From contig JAISTU010000205.1 of assembly GCA_031272415.1 (NCBI GenBank), positions 1 through 13,011 on the forward strand: DNA of 13,011 nucleotides, in the 5' to 3' direction. Positions 6,956-13,011 of the stretch are shown one piece after another; position 1 is the stretch's first letter, and each line of letters starts with the position of its first letter. The position numbers were made by a program, and so were the translations under genes. This DNA is from Bacteroidales bacterium (GTDB taxonomy: Bacteria; Bacteroidota; Bacteroidia; Bacteroidales; WCHB1-69). Under the pieces are notes generated by a model. The model was not told the origin of the DNA, ran no database searches, and worked only from the letters and a program-made list of their open reading frames with translations.

Positions 6956-7630
6956 TCATTCCAAATCTTCGCTCCATTGTTCAAACAAAGAGATAAGGTT
7001 CTCAAATTGGGGTAAAACCTTGCTGTTCAACAAAGTATATTTAAAAGAAGGGATGGAGGGAAAATGCAACAACATTGACTTGATATTCTGATAATTATGC
7101 TGCGAAATGAGCAATAGATAATGGCAATAGATGGAAATTGGCGTCGCATTTTCTTGCAAAGTGTTTAACAAAAGGTTCCATTGAGCGTCATTTTCATCTT
7201 CGGAGGGTGTTTGTTGGCTAAACTTTTCAGTATTTTTCTGAAAATCAGTCTCTTCATAAAAGTTTAAAGAAAGTGTTTGTGTGCTTTTTTGTGTTATTTT
7301 GAGTGGAAAAATTGCCGATTTTACTCCAACTAATTGAGTTTGAGTGTTTTCTGCTTGATTTTTAATGCAAATAATGGGTGTTTTATTCATCTCAATTCTA
7401 TGTTCCATGGCAGAAAAAAGTACAATCTTATCTTCAAACTTCAATTCCACTTTTTTAGTTGCCAAAGAAAAAAGATAAGAGGTTTCTCTCCACAGCAATT
7501 CCGCAGTCGATAACATGTTGTCAGATGTATGAATGCCCAGCAAACAATAGTTATAAAGATGACGCTTTTTAATTGCTAATTTTTCTGATTTATAGGGTTT
7601 TACCCCAAACATATCTGTTGTCGTTTTCAT
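6956..7630 (-). CDS. Unknown soluble protein
   Basis: I do not recognise this protein. The frame is open from 7783, but its first 51 codons run through the 93-nt repeat (7725-7817) and AT-rich DNA, while a -7 box TATCTTTG lies at 7657-7650. The ATG at 7630, about 20 nt past that box, is therefore the likely start and gives 224 residues. There is no signal peptide or membrane segment, so a cytoplasmic location is likely. The N-terminal part has mixed strand and helix character with basic patches (KPYKSEKLAIKKRH). A polar, acidic linker (SQQTPSEDEND) divides it from a helical C-terminal part ending in EQWSEDLE. The gene stands alone, convergent with the lipoprotein gene. It may be lineage-specific. 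Confidence 0.65.
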   Translation of the reverse strand: MKTTTDMFGVKPYKSEKLAIKKRHLYNYCLLGIHTSDNMLSTAELLWRETSYLFSLATKKVELKFEDKIVLFSAMEHRIEMNKTPIICIKNQAENTQTQLVGVKSAIFPLKITQKSTQTLSLNFYEETDFQKNTEKFSQQTPSEDENDAQWNLLLNTLQENATPISIYCHYLLLISQHNYQNIKSMLLHFPSIPSFKYTLLNSKVLPQFENLISLFEQWSEDLE

Positions 7631-7649
7631 TATAAAATTATCGTTTTTG

Positions 7650-7657
7650 CAAAGATA
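7650..7657 (-). promoter_or_regulatory. -7 box for the unknown gene
   Basis: On the minus strand TATCTTTG matches TAnnTTTG, in the setting GTGTATCTTTGCA. Nearly the same wording, GTGTATTTTTGCA, stands before the symporter gene, and both are preceded by AATTTTTAATTG. No proper -33 TTTG is visible. The box supports the start at 7630 over 7783. Confidence 0.6.
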
Positions 7658-7724
7658 CACTTTTTGACAATTAAAAATTAAAAATGGAGGTTGAATTAAG
7701 AATTGAAAATGAATTTTTTGCATT

Positions 7725-7817
7725 GTCTGAACTGTGATTTTCATAAGATTTATAGGATTAGCAGGATTAAAATAATCACACAAATCATAAAAATCATACG
7801 AAAATCACAGTTCAGAC
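7725..7817 (+). repeat. 93-nt MITE-like element, copy 2
   Basis: This element has the same length, 8-bp inverted ends (GTCTGAAC/GTTCAGAC) and inner wording as the copy at 1347-1439. Here the arms extend further: GTCTGAACTGTGATTTTC pairs with GAAAATCACAGTTCAGAC with one mismatch. TTTTTTGCATT precedes it and, after a 20-odd-base gap, AAATGCAAAAAAA follows, so the flanks are also in inverted relation. Confidence 0.85.
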
Positions 7818-7856
7818 AAATTTTATAACAAATTTATCCCAAAATGCAAAAAAACA
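7818..7856 (-). repeat. GCATTTT...AAATTTGTT repeat, minus orientation
   Basis: On the minus strand this reads seven T, GCATTTTGGGATAAATTTG, TTATAAAATTTG. Very similar wording is found at 10592-10629 and 12942-12985 on the + strand, with AAATTTGTTCTAAAAAT in both. It lies between copy 2 of the 93-nt element and the end of the barrel gene, where its T run could serve transcript ending. Confidence 0.6.
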
Positions 7857-7877
7857 ACATATATTTACACTGTATTT

Positions 7878-9338
7878 TTAGAATAAATATCCTGTATTTA
7901 CGTACAGACTGCCTTTTAAACCGTCTTGTTTGTTAAAAGGATAGGCATAATCGACTGCAATGATGAAGTTTTGATTGATAGCAATACGAAAACCGCCTCC
8001 TGCCGCCGCATGCAAACCATCTTTTGCGGTGGAAATATATTGTTTATACTCGTCTTCCATTGCAGTGCCACCGTTTCCGCGATAAGAAACATCATAATAT
8101 CGAACTGAAATGGCTCCGTCACAGAAAGCGTTGAGTCCCAAATAAATATTTTGTTTCCACAATTTAAAAGACACAAATTTCCATCTCAATTCCACATTAA
8201 AAAAAGCATCATCTAACGCTTGTACCCGCGTACGAACAATGCCTCTGACGGTGCGATAGCCGCCCATTCCGTCTCGGTCATATTCCCGTCCGACAGTGCT
8301 AAAAACAGGCAAAATATAATACGGCATATAATTGCCGATAGTGCCGCGATAATGCAAGCGATATGCCAACACAAGTTTGTCTTTTACGCAAGGAATATAA
8401 TGCCTAAATGTCAGAGAATAACGATAATACGGATGCGTTGTCCCCATAAATTTAGGGGCTATCAAAACGTGTCCTTCAGCCCATATACCTTTGGACGGTG
8501 CGGCTTCAAAATCGCGTGTATCAAACATTAAACCTGCCTTTAATGCGGACGTAAAACCACCTCCTATTTCATTTTCAGGAATAATTCCCCAGTCTTGATA
8601 TTTTTCAAAAAGTGTTTGAGAATGAAACTGTTCCGCTTCTTTTTTACCTTTATTTATTTTGTCAAAATTGATGGATTGATATTTGTTCCAACTAAAATAA
8701 TAACTTGCCTCCCAAAAGAATTTATTTTTCCAAATATTGCCTACAAAATCTGCTTTTGCCGTTACAATATAACGTTCTAATCGGAAAAAAGCATTTTTAT
8801 ATTTATCCGGCATGCCTGTTTTGTCTTTTTGTTTTGACCAAAATTTAATACTATCGGCAGGATAGACAGCCTGATAGCCATTAAACCCGTAAAAATCCAT
8901 TGCCATATCGTGGTTAAATGTTGCCGCAATCGACATGCGTACATTGGGTATCAAATGTTTGGTATCATAAGTCAAAAACACTTGTTGCGAGCCTTTTGTG
9001 TATGCCGAAACCTCAATATACCATTGCTGACGTGGCACAGGATAGGTGCTGCCGTCTCCATAATCATACAAATTGAGCAAGCCGCCATACTGAAAACCCC
9101 TATCTTGGTCAAATGCAATCACAGGCAACGGTCCAAATGAAATCCCCTTTTTAACAATATCTTTTTGGTCTTTCTTTTTGAAAAGAGTAAATTTTTTCTT
9201 TTGTTTTTCTGTTTGTAAAGTGTCGATAATCAATGAGTTAGTATCTTTTTCAACAATAAGACTCTCTGTTTGAGAATAAACAGATGTTGAAAAATACAAT
9301 ACATTGATAATCAATATAATAAATAATTTCTTTAACAT
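7878..9338 (-). CDS. Omp85/BamA-type outer-membrane barrel without POTRA
   Basis: This 486-residue protein has a signal peptide (residues 1-22, cleavage likely after VYS, before Q23), a short lysine-rich linker (about 44-62), and then alternating aromatic and polar residues typical of a transmembrane beta barrel. Near the C-terminus it has the Omp85 wording GGYRTVRG, with VRG at 364-366 followed by ALDDAFFNVELR, and it ends in phenylalanine as outer-membrane barrels do. With about 60 residues before the first barrel strands there is no room for a POTRA domain. It therefore belongs with the short Omp85 proteins known in Bacteroidota rather than with BamA or TamA proper. The ATG overlaps the end of the symporter gene by 7 nt (ATGTTAA), so the two are translated from one message. 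The barrel may serve transport or protein/lipid assembly; the substrate is unknown. Confidence 0.85.
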   Translation of the reverse strand: MLKKLFIILIINVLYFSTSVYSQTESLIVEKDTNSLIIDTLQTEKQKKKFTLFKKKDQKDIVKKGISFGPLPVIAFDQDRGFQYGGLLNLYDYGDGSTYPVPRQQWYIEVSAYTKGSQQVFLTYDTKHLIPNVRMSIAATFNHDMAMDFYGFNGYQAVYPADSIKFWSKQKDKTGMPDKYKNAFFRLERYIVTAKADFVGNIWKNKFFWEASYYFSWNKYQSINFDKINKGKKEAEQFHSQTLFEKYQDWGIIPENEIGGGFTSALKAGLMFDTRDFEAAPSKGIWAEGHVLIAPKFMGTTHPYYRYSLTFRHYIPCVKDKLVLAYRLHYRGTIGNYMPYYILPVFSTVGREYDRDGMGGYRTVRGIVRTRVQALDDAFFNVELRWKFVSFKLWKQNIYLGLNAFCDGAISVRYYDVSYRGNGGTAMEDEYKQYISTAKDGLHAAAGGGFRIAINQNFIIAVDYAYPFNKQDGLKGSLYVNTGYLF

Positions 9339-10297
9339 ATTGTTTTTGCTTTTCTATGTTCTTTTCTGTTCCAAAATGTGGCAATTGATAAGCCTGAAAT
9401 AATGTGCCAAACGCCCCACCACGCCGTTACAATCAACATACCGCCAATGGCTAAATCGGGCGGAAAAATATTAGGATTGAACAGCAAAACCAACGCCAAA
9501 CCCGAATTTTGAATGCCGGTTTCAATAGAAATGGTTTTACGGTCTCGCAATGGCAACCTAAAAGCGGTGCCTAATAAATAACCTATCAAAAGGGCTAATA
9601 GATTGTGTATTAACACTATACCAAAAATATAGACAATGCACTGCAAAAATATGTCAAAATTTTGCTTAAATGCCATAATAACCATTACCAAAAAGAACGC
9701 AATGGATAAATATTGCATAGGTTTTTTCAAAAAATTGGCTATTTTAGGCAAAAATTTACTTGTCAATAACCCTAACAATAAAGGCAACCCTAACAAAAGT
9801 AAAACCGTTTCAAATACATTGAAAAATGGAATAGACAACTCTTGTAAAGCATTGTGAGCGTGATTGTTAACATAATTTACATAAAAACTACCCCACAATG
9901 AAAAATTAAACGGCATTATCAAAGGCGAAAAAGAAGTACTAATTGCCGTTAAACTAACAGAAAGTTCAATATTGCCCTTTGAAAGTTGAGAAATAAAATT
10001 AGAAATATTGCCGCCCGGACAAGAGGCTACCAAAATCATTCCCATCGCCACCATAGGCGTAATGGTATTGCCCAACAAAACCACCAAAATAAATGTCAAC
10101 GCAGGCAAAACCAATACCTGCGATAAAACACCTACCAATACCGACTTTGGAGACCGCAATATCTCTCTAAACATAGACGGTTTTATCCCCAGTGCAACTC
10201 CAAACATTACAAATGCTAACACAATATTAACAATGTGCATTCCTCCCGCCGAAAAATTGATGCGGGTGGTGTCTAAATCCAATAATTTTTCGTACAT
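9332..10297 (-). CDS. Bile acid:sodium symporter family transporter
   Basis: This 321-residue inner-membrane protein has about nine or ten hydrophobic segments. Two signatures of the BASS/SBF family (ASBT, NTCP, ArsB-related fold) are present: SCPGGNISN (92-100) and ETGIQNSG (259-266), whose residues line the sodium sites in the crossover region. The family co-imports organic anions, such as bile acids, pantoate or other acids, with Na+. The substrate here cannot be read from the sequence; bacterial members often do not use bile acids. A -7 box lies at 10329-10322, about 25 nt before the ATG. It is the first gene of an operon whose second gene, the outer-membrane barrel, overlaps it by 7 nt. 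This pairing would fit uptake across both membranes. Confidence 0.9.
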   Translation of the reverse strand: MYEKLLDLDTTRINFSAGGMHIVNIVLAFVMFGVALGIKPSMFREILRSPKSVLVGVLSQVLVLPALTFILVVLLGNTITPMVAMGMILVASCPGGNISNFISQLSKGNIELSVSLTAISTSFSPLIMPFNFSLWGSFYVNYVNNHAHNALQELSIPFFNVFETVLLLLGLPLLLGLLTSKFLPKIANFLKKPMQYLSIAFFLVMVIMAFKQNFDIFLQCIVYIFGIVLIHNLLALLIGYLLGTAFRLPLRDRKTISIETGIQNSGLALVLLFNPNIFPPDLAIGGMLIVTAWWGVWHIISGLSIATFWNRKEHRKAKTIC

Positions 10298-10321
10298 CTA
10301 TCAATTTTATTTAAAAAAATG

Positions 10322-10329
10322 CAAAAATA
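10322..10329 (-). promoter_or_regulatory. -7 box for the symporter-barrel operon
   Basis: On the minus strand TATTTTTG fits TAnnTTTG, within GTGTATTTTTGCA, close to the box before the gene at 7630. The AATTTTTAATTG upstream is shared too. No -33 TTTG at normal distance is seen. Confidence 0.5.
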
Positions 10330-10358
10330 CACAATTTTTCCAATTAAAAATTAAAAAC

Positions 10359-10416
10359 TTTTTTTCAGAGTGTAGATATTTTAGATTTTAGATTTTTCTA
10401 TTTTTTTTTTGCATTT
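10359..10416 (+). repeat. GAGTGTAGA/poly-T/GCATTT repeat, copy b
   Basis: After a T run it reads CAGAGTGTAGA (10366-10376), then AT-rich TTTTAGATTTTAGATTTT wording, ten T and GCATTT. It leads straight into the GTCTGAAC end of a third 93-nt-type element. The same order is seen near 7710-7725. Confidence 0.6.
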
Positions 10417-10460
10417 GTCTGAACTATGATTTTCATAAGATTTGTAAGATTTTCAAGATT
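10417..10460 (+). repeat. Truncated MITE-like element, copy 3
   Basis: The left end GTCTGAACTATGATTTTC and the next bases, CATAAGATTTGTAAGATT, match copies 1 and 2. The likeness then fades and no GTTCAGAC right end follows. It is a decayed or left-half-only copy; the right limit is approximate. Confidence 0.7.
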
Positions 10461-10478
10461 TTTATAAAACTATAAAAG

Positions 10479-10510
10479 CCCTTATTTTTTTGTTAATAAG
10501 GGAATAAGGG
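10479..10510 (+). repeat. Hairpin and tandem AATAAGGG
   Basis: CCCTTATT (10479-10486) pairs with AATAAGGG (10495-10502), which is repeated at once (10503-10510). A weaker CTAAGGGAAC follows at about 10535. It is not followed by a T run. The role is unknown. Confidence 0.5.
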
Positions 10511-10557
10511 AAATTAACAGAAAAATCCTTGCTACTAAGGGAACCTCGATAAATAAG

Positions 10558-10629
10558 GTTTTTTTCAGAGTGTAGAGTGTAGATTTTTTTTTGTATTTTT
10601 GAATAAATTTGTTCTAAAAATTTGATAAA
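10558..10629 (+). repeat. Composite repeat left of the cassette, copy c
   Basis: It reads a T run, CAGAGTGTAGAGTGTAGA, ten T, GTATTTTTG, then AAATTTGTTCTAAAAAT and GATAAA. The same succession, in the same orientation, lies at 12908-12985 on the far side of the two rightward genes. The two copies thus form imperfect direct repeats about 2.3 kb apart. Confidence 0.7.
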
Positions 10630-10821
10630 TAGTGTATAAAATATTGATAATCAAATATTTATTTTTGAATTTTCAATTATCATCATTACTGTTTAAAACA
10701 GGAGTATGTAAAGAGACATCACAGTTCTTAAAAATAATTGAAAAAATAAGAAATTTTTAAAAATATAAAATAATTTGATATATTATACGTTATTAAATTA
10801 TAATTATAAAAATATAAGAAG

Positions 10822-12390
10822 ATGAAATATGAAGATGGGATAAAGATTAAGAAAAATGGTGATGTGATAATACCGAGCGATTCATTCTTTGATTTTTTTA
10901 AACAAGCCGGATTTGCGAGTAATACACGATTTGGAGTTCCGCCTGTTTATGCTTATGGTGGGGGGAATGACAAAGGTAAGGGAAATGCAGCCACTACTTC
11001 TAAAAATGCAGATTATGAATTTAGGAAAAATGCACTTGCTTTGGCTCAACAACTTGGCTTTGCCCCTAAAACTGCAACTGTTGCTCCAACAACTACCCCT
11101 ATATATAAAGCAGTAGCAGAAACACCTCTCTCATTCCAACAAAGAATTATCCCCAACTATATTCCTGATATTGAGGAGATTATTACACAAGAAATGCAGA
11201 ATAATGCTGTGGCTGCGGATAATACGAGTGTTAATGCAGCACCCCCACCTGATTTAGCCCGGCACCAGGGAAACCTAATTGGGATTAGAGATGGTAGAAG
11301 AGCAGGGATAGACGGATTAGTAGATGCAGCCAAAGATGTTGTATTAGGCATTGCCGTCGACCCGATTATAGATGCCTATTTGCATACTCCTGATTATTCC
11401 AATATGAGTTATGATGATGCTTGGTATGAAGCAAGGAAAAAAGGGGTTAAAAGATTCAAATGGGATGGGGACTATTATAATACAACATCTGATTGGTCTC
11501 CACAAGAACAATTAGATAGAACAGGAATTACAAATGAGCAATTACAAGATAGAGGTTGGTTTAAAGAACGGTTGAGTAACAACTTATACCCAGTTGGATA
11601 TGAGCCCGGAGAGACTAAATTTGAACAGATAATAAAGACTGCTAAAAGAGCCTTTAATGCTTTATTAGAGAGAGACCCAAGAAGAGATGAATTGGAAATC
11701 TACGCTAAAAATAACTATATAGGCGCAAAAGAAAGAATAGATGCATACAATTTATATACAGGAAAGCCAATGGAATATAATACGTTAATGATTTCAGAAT
11801 ATGCCCCATCAATAGCAAAAGATAAAAATAAAACATATTATAAAATTGTGGATGAAGCGGAAATTATGGATAACATAAATACCTATTCTCCTATGCTTAA
11901 TCATTATAATTACAGCATTATTGATGATAGGCTTATGGGGAAAATGAAAATACAAAAAGGCGTAGATGAGAAAGGGCGAAAATATATCTCATATTATGAC
12001 AAATGGGATATGAACCCTTTACGTTTGTCTATGGGGGATAAGGAAATCCCTACAAATTGGGGAGAACCTATGGAATTTTACAATAGAATTTATTATAGAG
12101 ATAATCCTGAATTTAAAAAATATTTTGATATAGAAGAAGTATCGAATGCTATGTTTTATGTTCTTAATTATAACTGGATACTCGACAATTTTTTTAAAAC
12201 ATTCGGGATAAAAAGTTATGATGAAATAGATGAGTCTCCCTACAGGGAAGATATATTGGAATCGCTGAACATTCTTGAAGCCAAAATAGGAGAAGCATCA
12301 AAATTAGTTGGAAAATATCTTGGCAGTAAAGATAAATACAAGATGTATGAATTTTACGACCCTAAAACGGGGGAAAAAATAGATTATTAA
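10822..12390 (+). CDS. Phage-like protein of unknown function
   Basis: This 522-residue protein has no signal peptide or clear membrane segment. Residues 1-30 (KYEDGIKIKKNGDVIIPSDS) are followed by a glycine/lysine stretch and a low-complexity linker rich in T, P and A (about 82-145). A charged unit at 196-221 contains SYDDAWYEARKKG and FKWDGDYYNT, and a C-terminal half carries EYAPSIAKDKNKTYYKI, a GKM-IQKGVDEKG unit, ISYYDKWDMNP (389-399) and EFYNRIYYRD. I recall this order of motifs from large proteins of Bacteroidetes phages (crAss-like and relatives) and of metagenomic contigs, often near virion genes; this is recall, not a search. Ile is often ATA and Arg nearly always AGA or AGG, unlike the GatE gene, which suggests foreign origin. 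A single membrane protein follows 26 nt downstream. No other phage gene is in view. Confidence 0.6.
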   Translation: MKYEDGIKIKKNGDVIIPSDSFFDFFKQAGFASNTRFGVPPVYAYGGGNDKGKGNAATTSKNADYEFRKNALALAQQLGFAPKTATVAPTTTPIYKAVAETPLSFQQRIIPNYIPDIEEIITQEMQNNAVAADNTSVNAAPPPDLARHQGNLIGIRDGRRAGIDGLVDAAKDVVLGIAVDPIIDAYLHTPDYSNMSYDDAWYEARKKGVKRFKWDGDYYNTTSDWSPQEQLDRTGITNEQLQDRGWFKERLSNNLYPVGYEPGETKFEQIIKTAKRAFNALLERDPRRDELEIYAKNNYIGAKERIDAYNLYTGKPMEYNTLMISEYAPSIAKDKNKTYYKIVDEAEIMDNINTYSPMLNHYNYSIIDDRLMGKMKIQKGVDEKGRKYISYYDKWDMNPLRLSMGDKEIPTNWGEPMEFYNRIYYRDNPEFKKYFDIEEVSNAMFYVLNYNWILDNFFKTFGIKSYDEIDESPYREDILESLNILEAKIGEASKLVGKYLGSKDKYKMYEFYDPKTGEKIDY

Positions 12391-12416
12391 CAAAACAAAA
12401 AAAAAAGAATAAATAA

Positions 12417-12851
12417 ATGAATAAAAAAGTAAAGAAAACATTAAAAATAACAGCAATAGTAATTGGCAGTATACTTTCAATAAATATATTGTTATTTTGT
12501 ATATCCCCTATATATAGATTATTATTTTTATTGGGGTGTAGGGATATAACAAGAGATATGGATGTATATTTTGGGAAAAGAGGAGTAGAAGAAAAAGTTT
12601 ATTTTTTAGGAGATGGTGAAATGCTTACAAATGCGATATACGTTTCAAAGCATGGATACGCTTTAGGATTTGAAGAAGCAATTGTTCATGGTGGAATTTG
12701 TGAGGCTGAATCTATTAAAAAACTTAATAGGGTCTTCGCCGTTAAAAGAGGAGATACTGTTGTAATACAGCGTATTTCCGGCACTCCGTATGTTAAGCGT
12801 ATTATCCCCCGAATAGAAACAGAAAATGACAACAAAGACATTAAAGAATAA
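12417..12851 (+). CDS. Small single-pass membrane protein, unknown
   Basis: This 144-residue protein has a basic start (MNKKVKKTLK), one hydrophobic segment (about 11-39) and an outward-facing or cytoplasmic domain of about 100 residues with mixed strands. Near the end, RGDTVVI (111-117) and YVKRII (125-130) recall the RGD-VV and KR boxes of signal peptidase I-type (S26) enzymes, which also have an N-terminal membrane anchor. The Ser-Met catalytic box is not visible, so enzyme activity is doubtful. The start 26 nt after the gene at 10822 suggests co-transcription, and the heavy ATA use is shared with that gene. Possible roles are a partner or membrane anchor for the upstream protein; none is proven. 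Confidence 0.65.
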   Translation: MNKKVKKTLKITAIVIGSILSINILLFCISPIYRLLFLLGCRDITRDMDVYFGKRGVEEKVYFLGDGEMLTNAIYVSKHGYALGFEEAIVHGGICEAESIKKLNRVFAVKRGDTVVIQRISGTPYVKRIIPRIETENDNKDIKE

Positions 12852-12907
12852 ATTAGACCGCATATTTAGTGAGTATATTAGAACAAGGGATACAAAAAAT
12901 GGTAACC

Positions 12908-12985
12908 TTTTTTTCCAGAGTGTAATGTGTAGAGTGTAGATTTTTTTTTGCATTTTAGGAGAAATTTGTTCTAAAAATGGATAAA
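12908..12985 (+). repeat. Composite repeat right of the cassette, copy d
   Basis: After a T run it reads CCAGAGTGTAATGTGTAGAG, TGTAGA, nine T, GCATTTTAGGAG, AAATTTGTTCTAAAAAT and GGATAAA. It is the same order as 10558-10629 and in the same orientation. It begins 57 nt after the stop at 12851 and may also serve as the transcript end. Confidence 0.7.
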
Positions 12986-13011
12986 ATGAGATATTTACCC
13001 CTATTTTTCTT

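Larger units (their letters stand above)
10298..10821. other. 524-nt gene-free region made of repeats
   Basis: No gene is visible. From the left it holds the symporter -7 box, two kinds of small repeat in tandem (10359-10416 and 10417-about 10460), a CCCTTATT/AATAAGGG hairpin, a weak AACCT/AGGTT stem followed by seven T (10542-10567), a further repeat copy (10558-10629), an AT-rich palindrome around TTGATAATCAA (about 10643-10664), and an AT-rich leader to the gene at 10822. No exact TAnnTTTG box precedes that gene; ATAATTTG at about 10769 is a poor match. Confidence 0.6.

Noticed and set aside
10008..10391. 127-codon plus-strand frame over the symporter start
   Set aside because: It is antisense to the BASS gene and runs into the repeats; a shadow frame.
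10366..10629. Possible CRISPR array
   Set aside because: The repeat units differ in length and order and have no regular spacers.
11250..11280. TAGCCCGGCAC shared with position about 405
   Set aside because: The match is 11 bases, one copy inside a coding region, and the surroundings do not align; likely chance.
12894..12914. A-run, GGTAACC, T-run as an intrinsic terminator
   Set aside because: The GC part would leave too small a loop, so the stem is mostly A-T and weak.

Overview
The window looks like a chromosomal segment of a low-GC member of the Bacteroidota, probably an anaerobic Bacteroidales-type organism. The evidence is: -7 promoter boxes of the TAnnTTTG type in front of several genes; two lipoproteins, one with the C-K-K-D start typical of the phylum; a fused NfnAB/PyrK-GltD flavoprotein; and AT-rich intergenic DNA that carries small repeats. 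No rRNA, tRNA, CRISPR array, transposase or integrase was seen.

Layout. Positions 1-518 hold no convincing gene. They contain a chain of short palindromes, a C6-T-C10 tract and a locally GC-richer stretch that may fold as RNA. A small predicted lipoprotein (519-1064) follows, preceded by a strong AAAGGAGG ribosome binding site and followed by an intrinsic terminator (1091-1117). Next come a 93-nt inverted-repeat element (1347-1439) and a second repeat type. A pair of divergent genes shares the 3781-3976 intergenic region: leftward, a 761-residue fused NADH/NADPH flavoprotein of the NfnAB type; rightward, a GatE-type Glu-tRNA(Gln) amidotransferase subunit, a family regarded as archaeal. The GatE gene is followed closely by a lipoprotein of the DUF4595 kind and a clear terminator. 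Convergent to these is an unknown soluble protein (6956-7630) with its own -7 box. A second 93-nt repeat copy lies behind it. A leftward two-gene operon follows: a bile acid:sodium symporter family transporter (10297-9332) overlapping by 7 nt an Omp85-type outer-membrane barrel without POTRA domains (9338-7878).

The right end (10298-13011) looks accessory. A 524-nt gene-free stretch full of repeats leads to a rightward pair: a 522-residue protein whose C-terminal half resembles a family I recall from Bacteroidetes phages, and a 144-residue single-pass membrane protein. Both use ATA and AGA codons much more than the genes to the left. Similar direct repeats (10558-10629 and 12908-12985) flank the pair, which suggests a mobile or recently gained cassette.

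Functional links: the housekeeping genes cover NAD(P)H/ferredoxin electron balance and Gln-tRNA formation. The symporter and the barrel are probably co-expressed and could form an inner plus outer membrane uptake route. The flanked pair at the right end and the bacterial GatE are the items most worth following up. All calls come from reading the sequence and from family knowledge; no database search was made.
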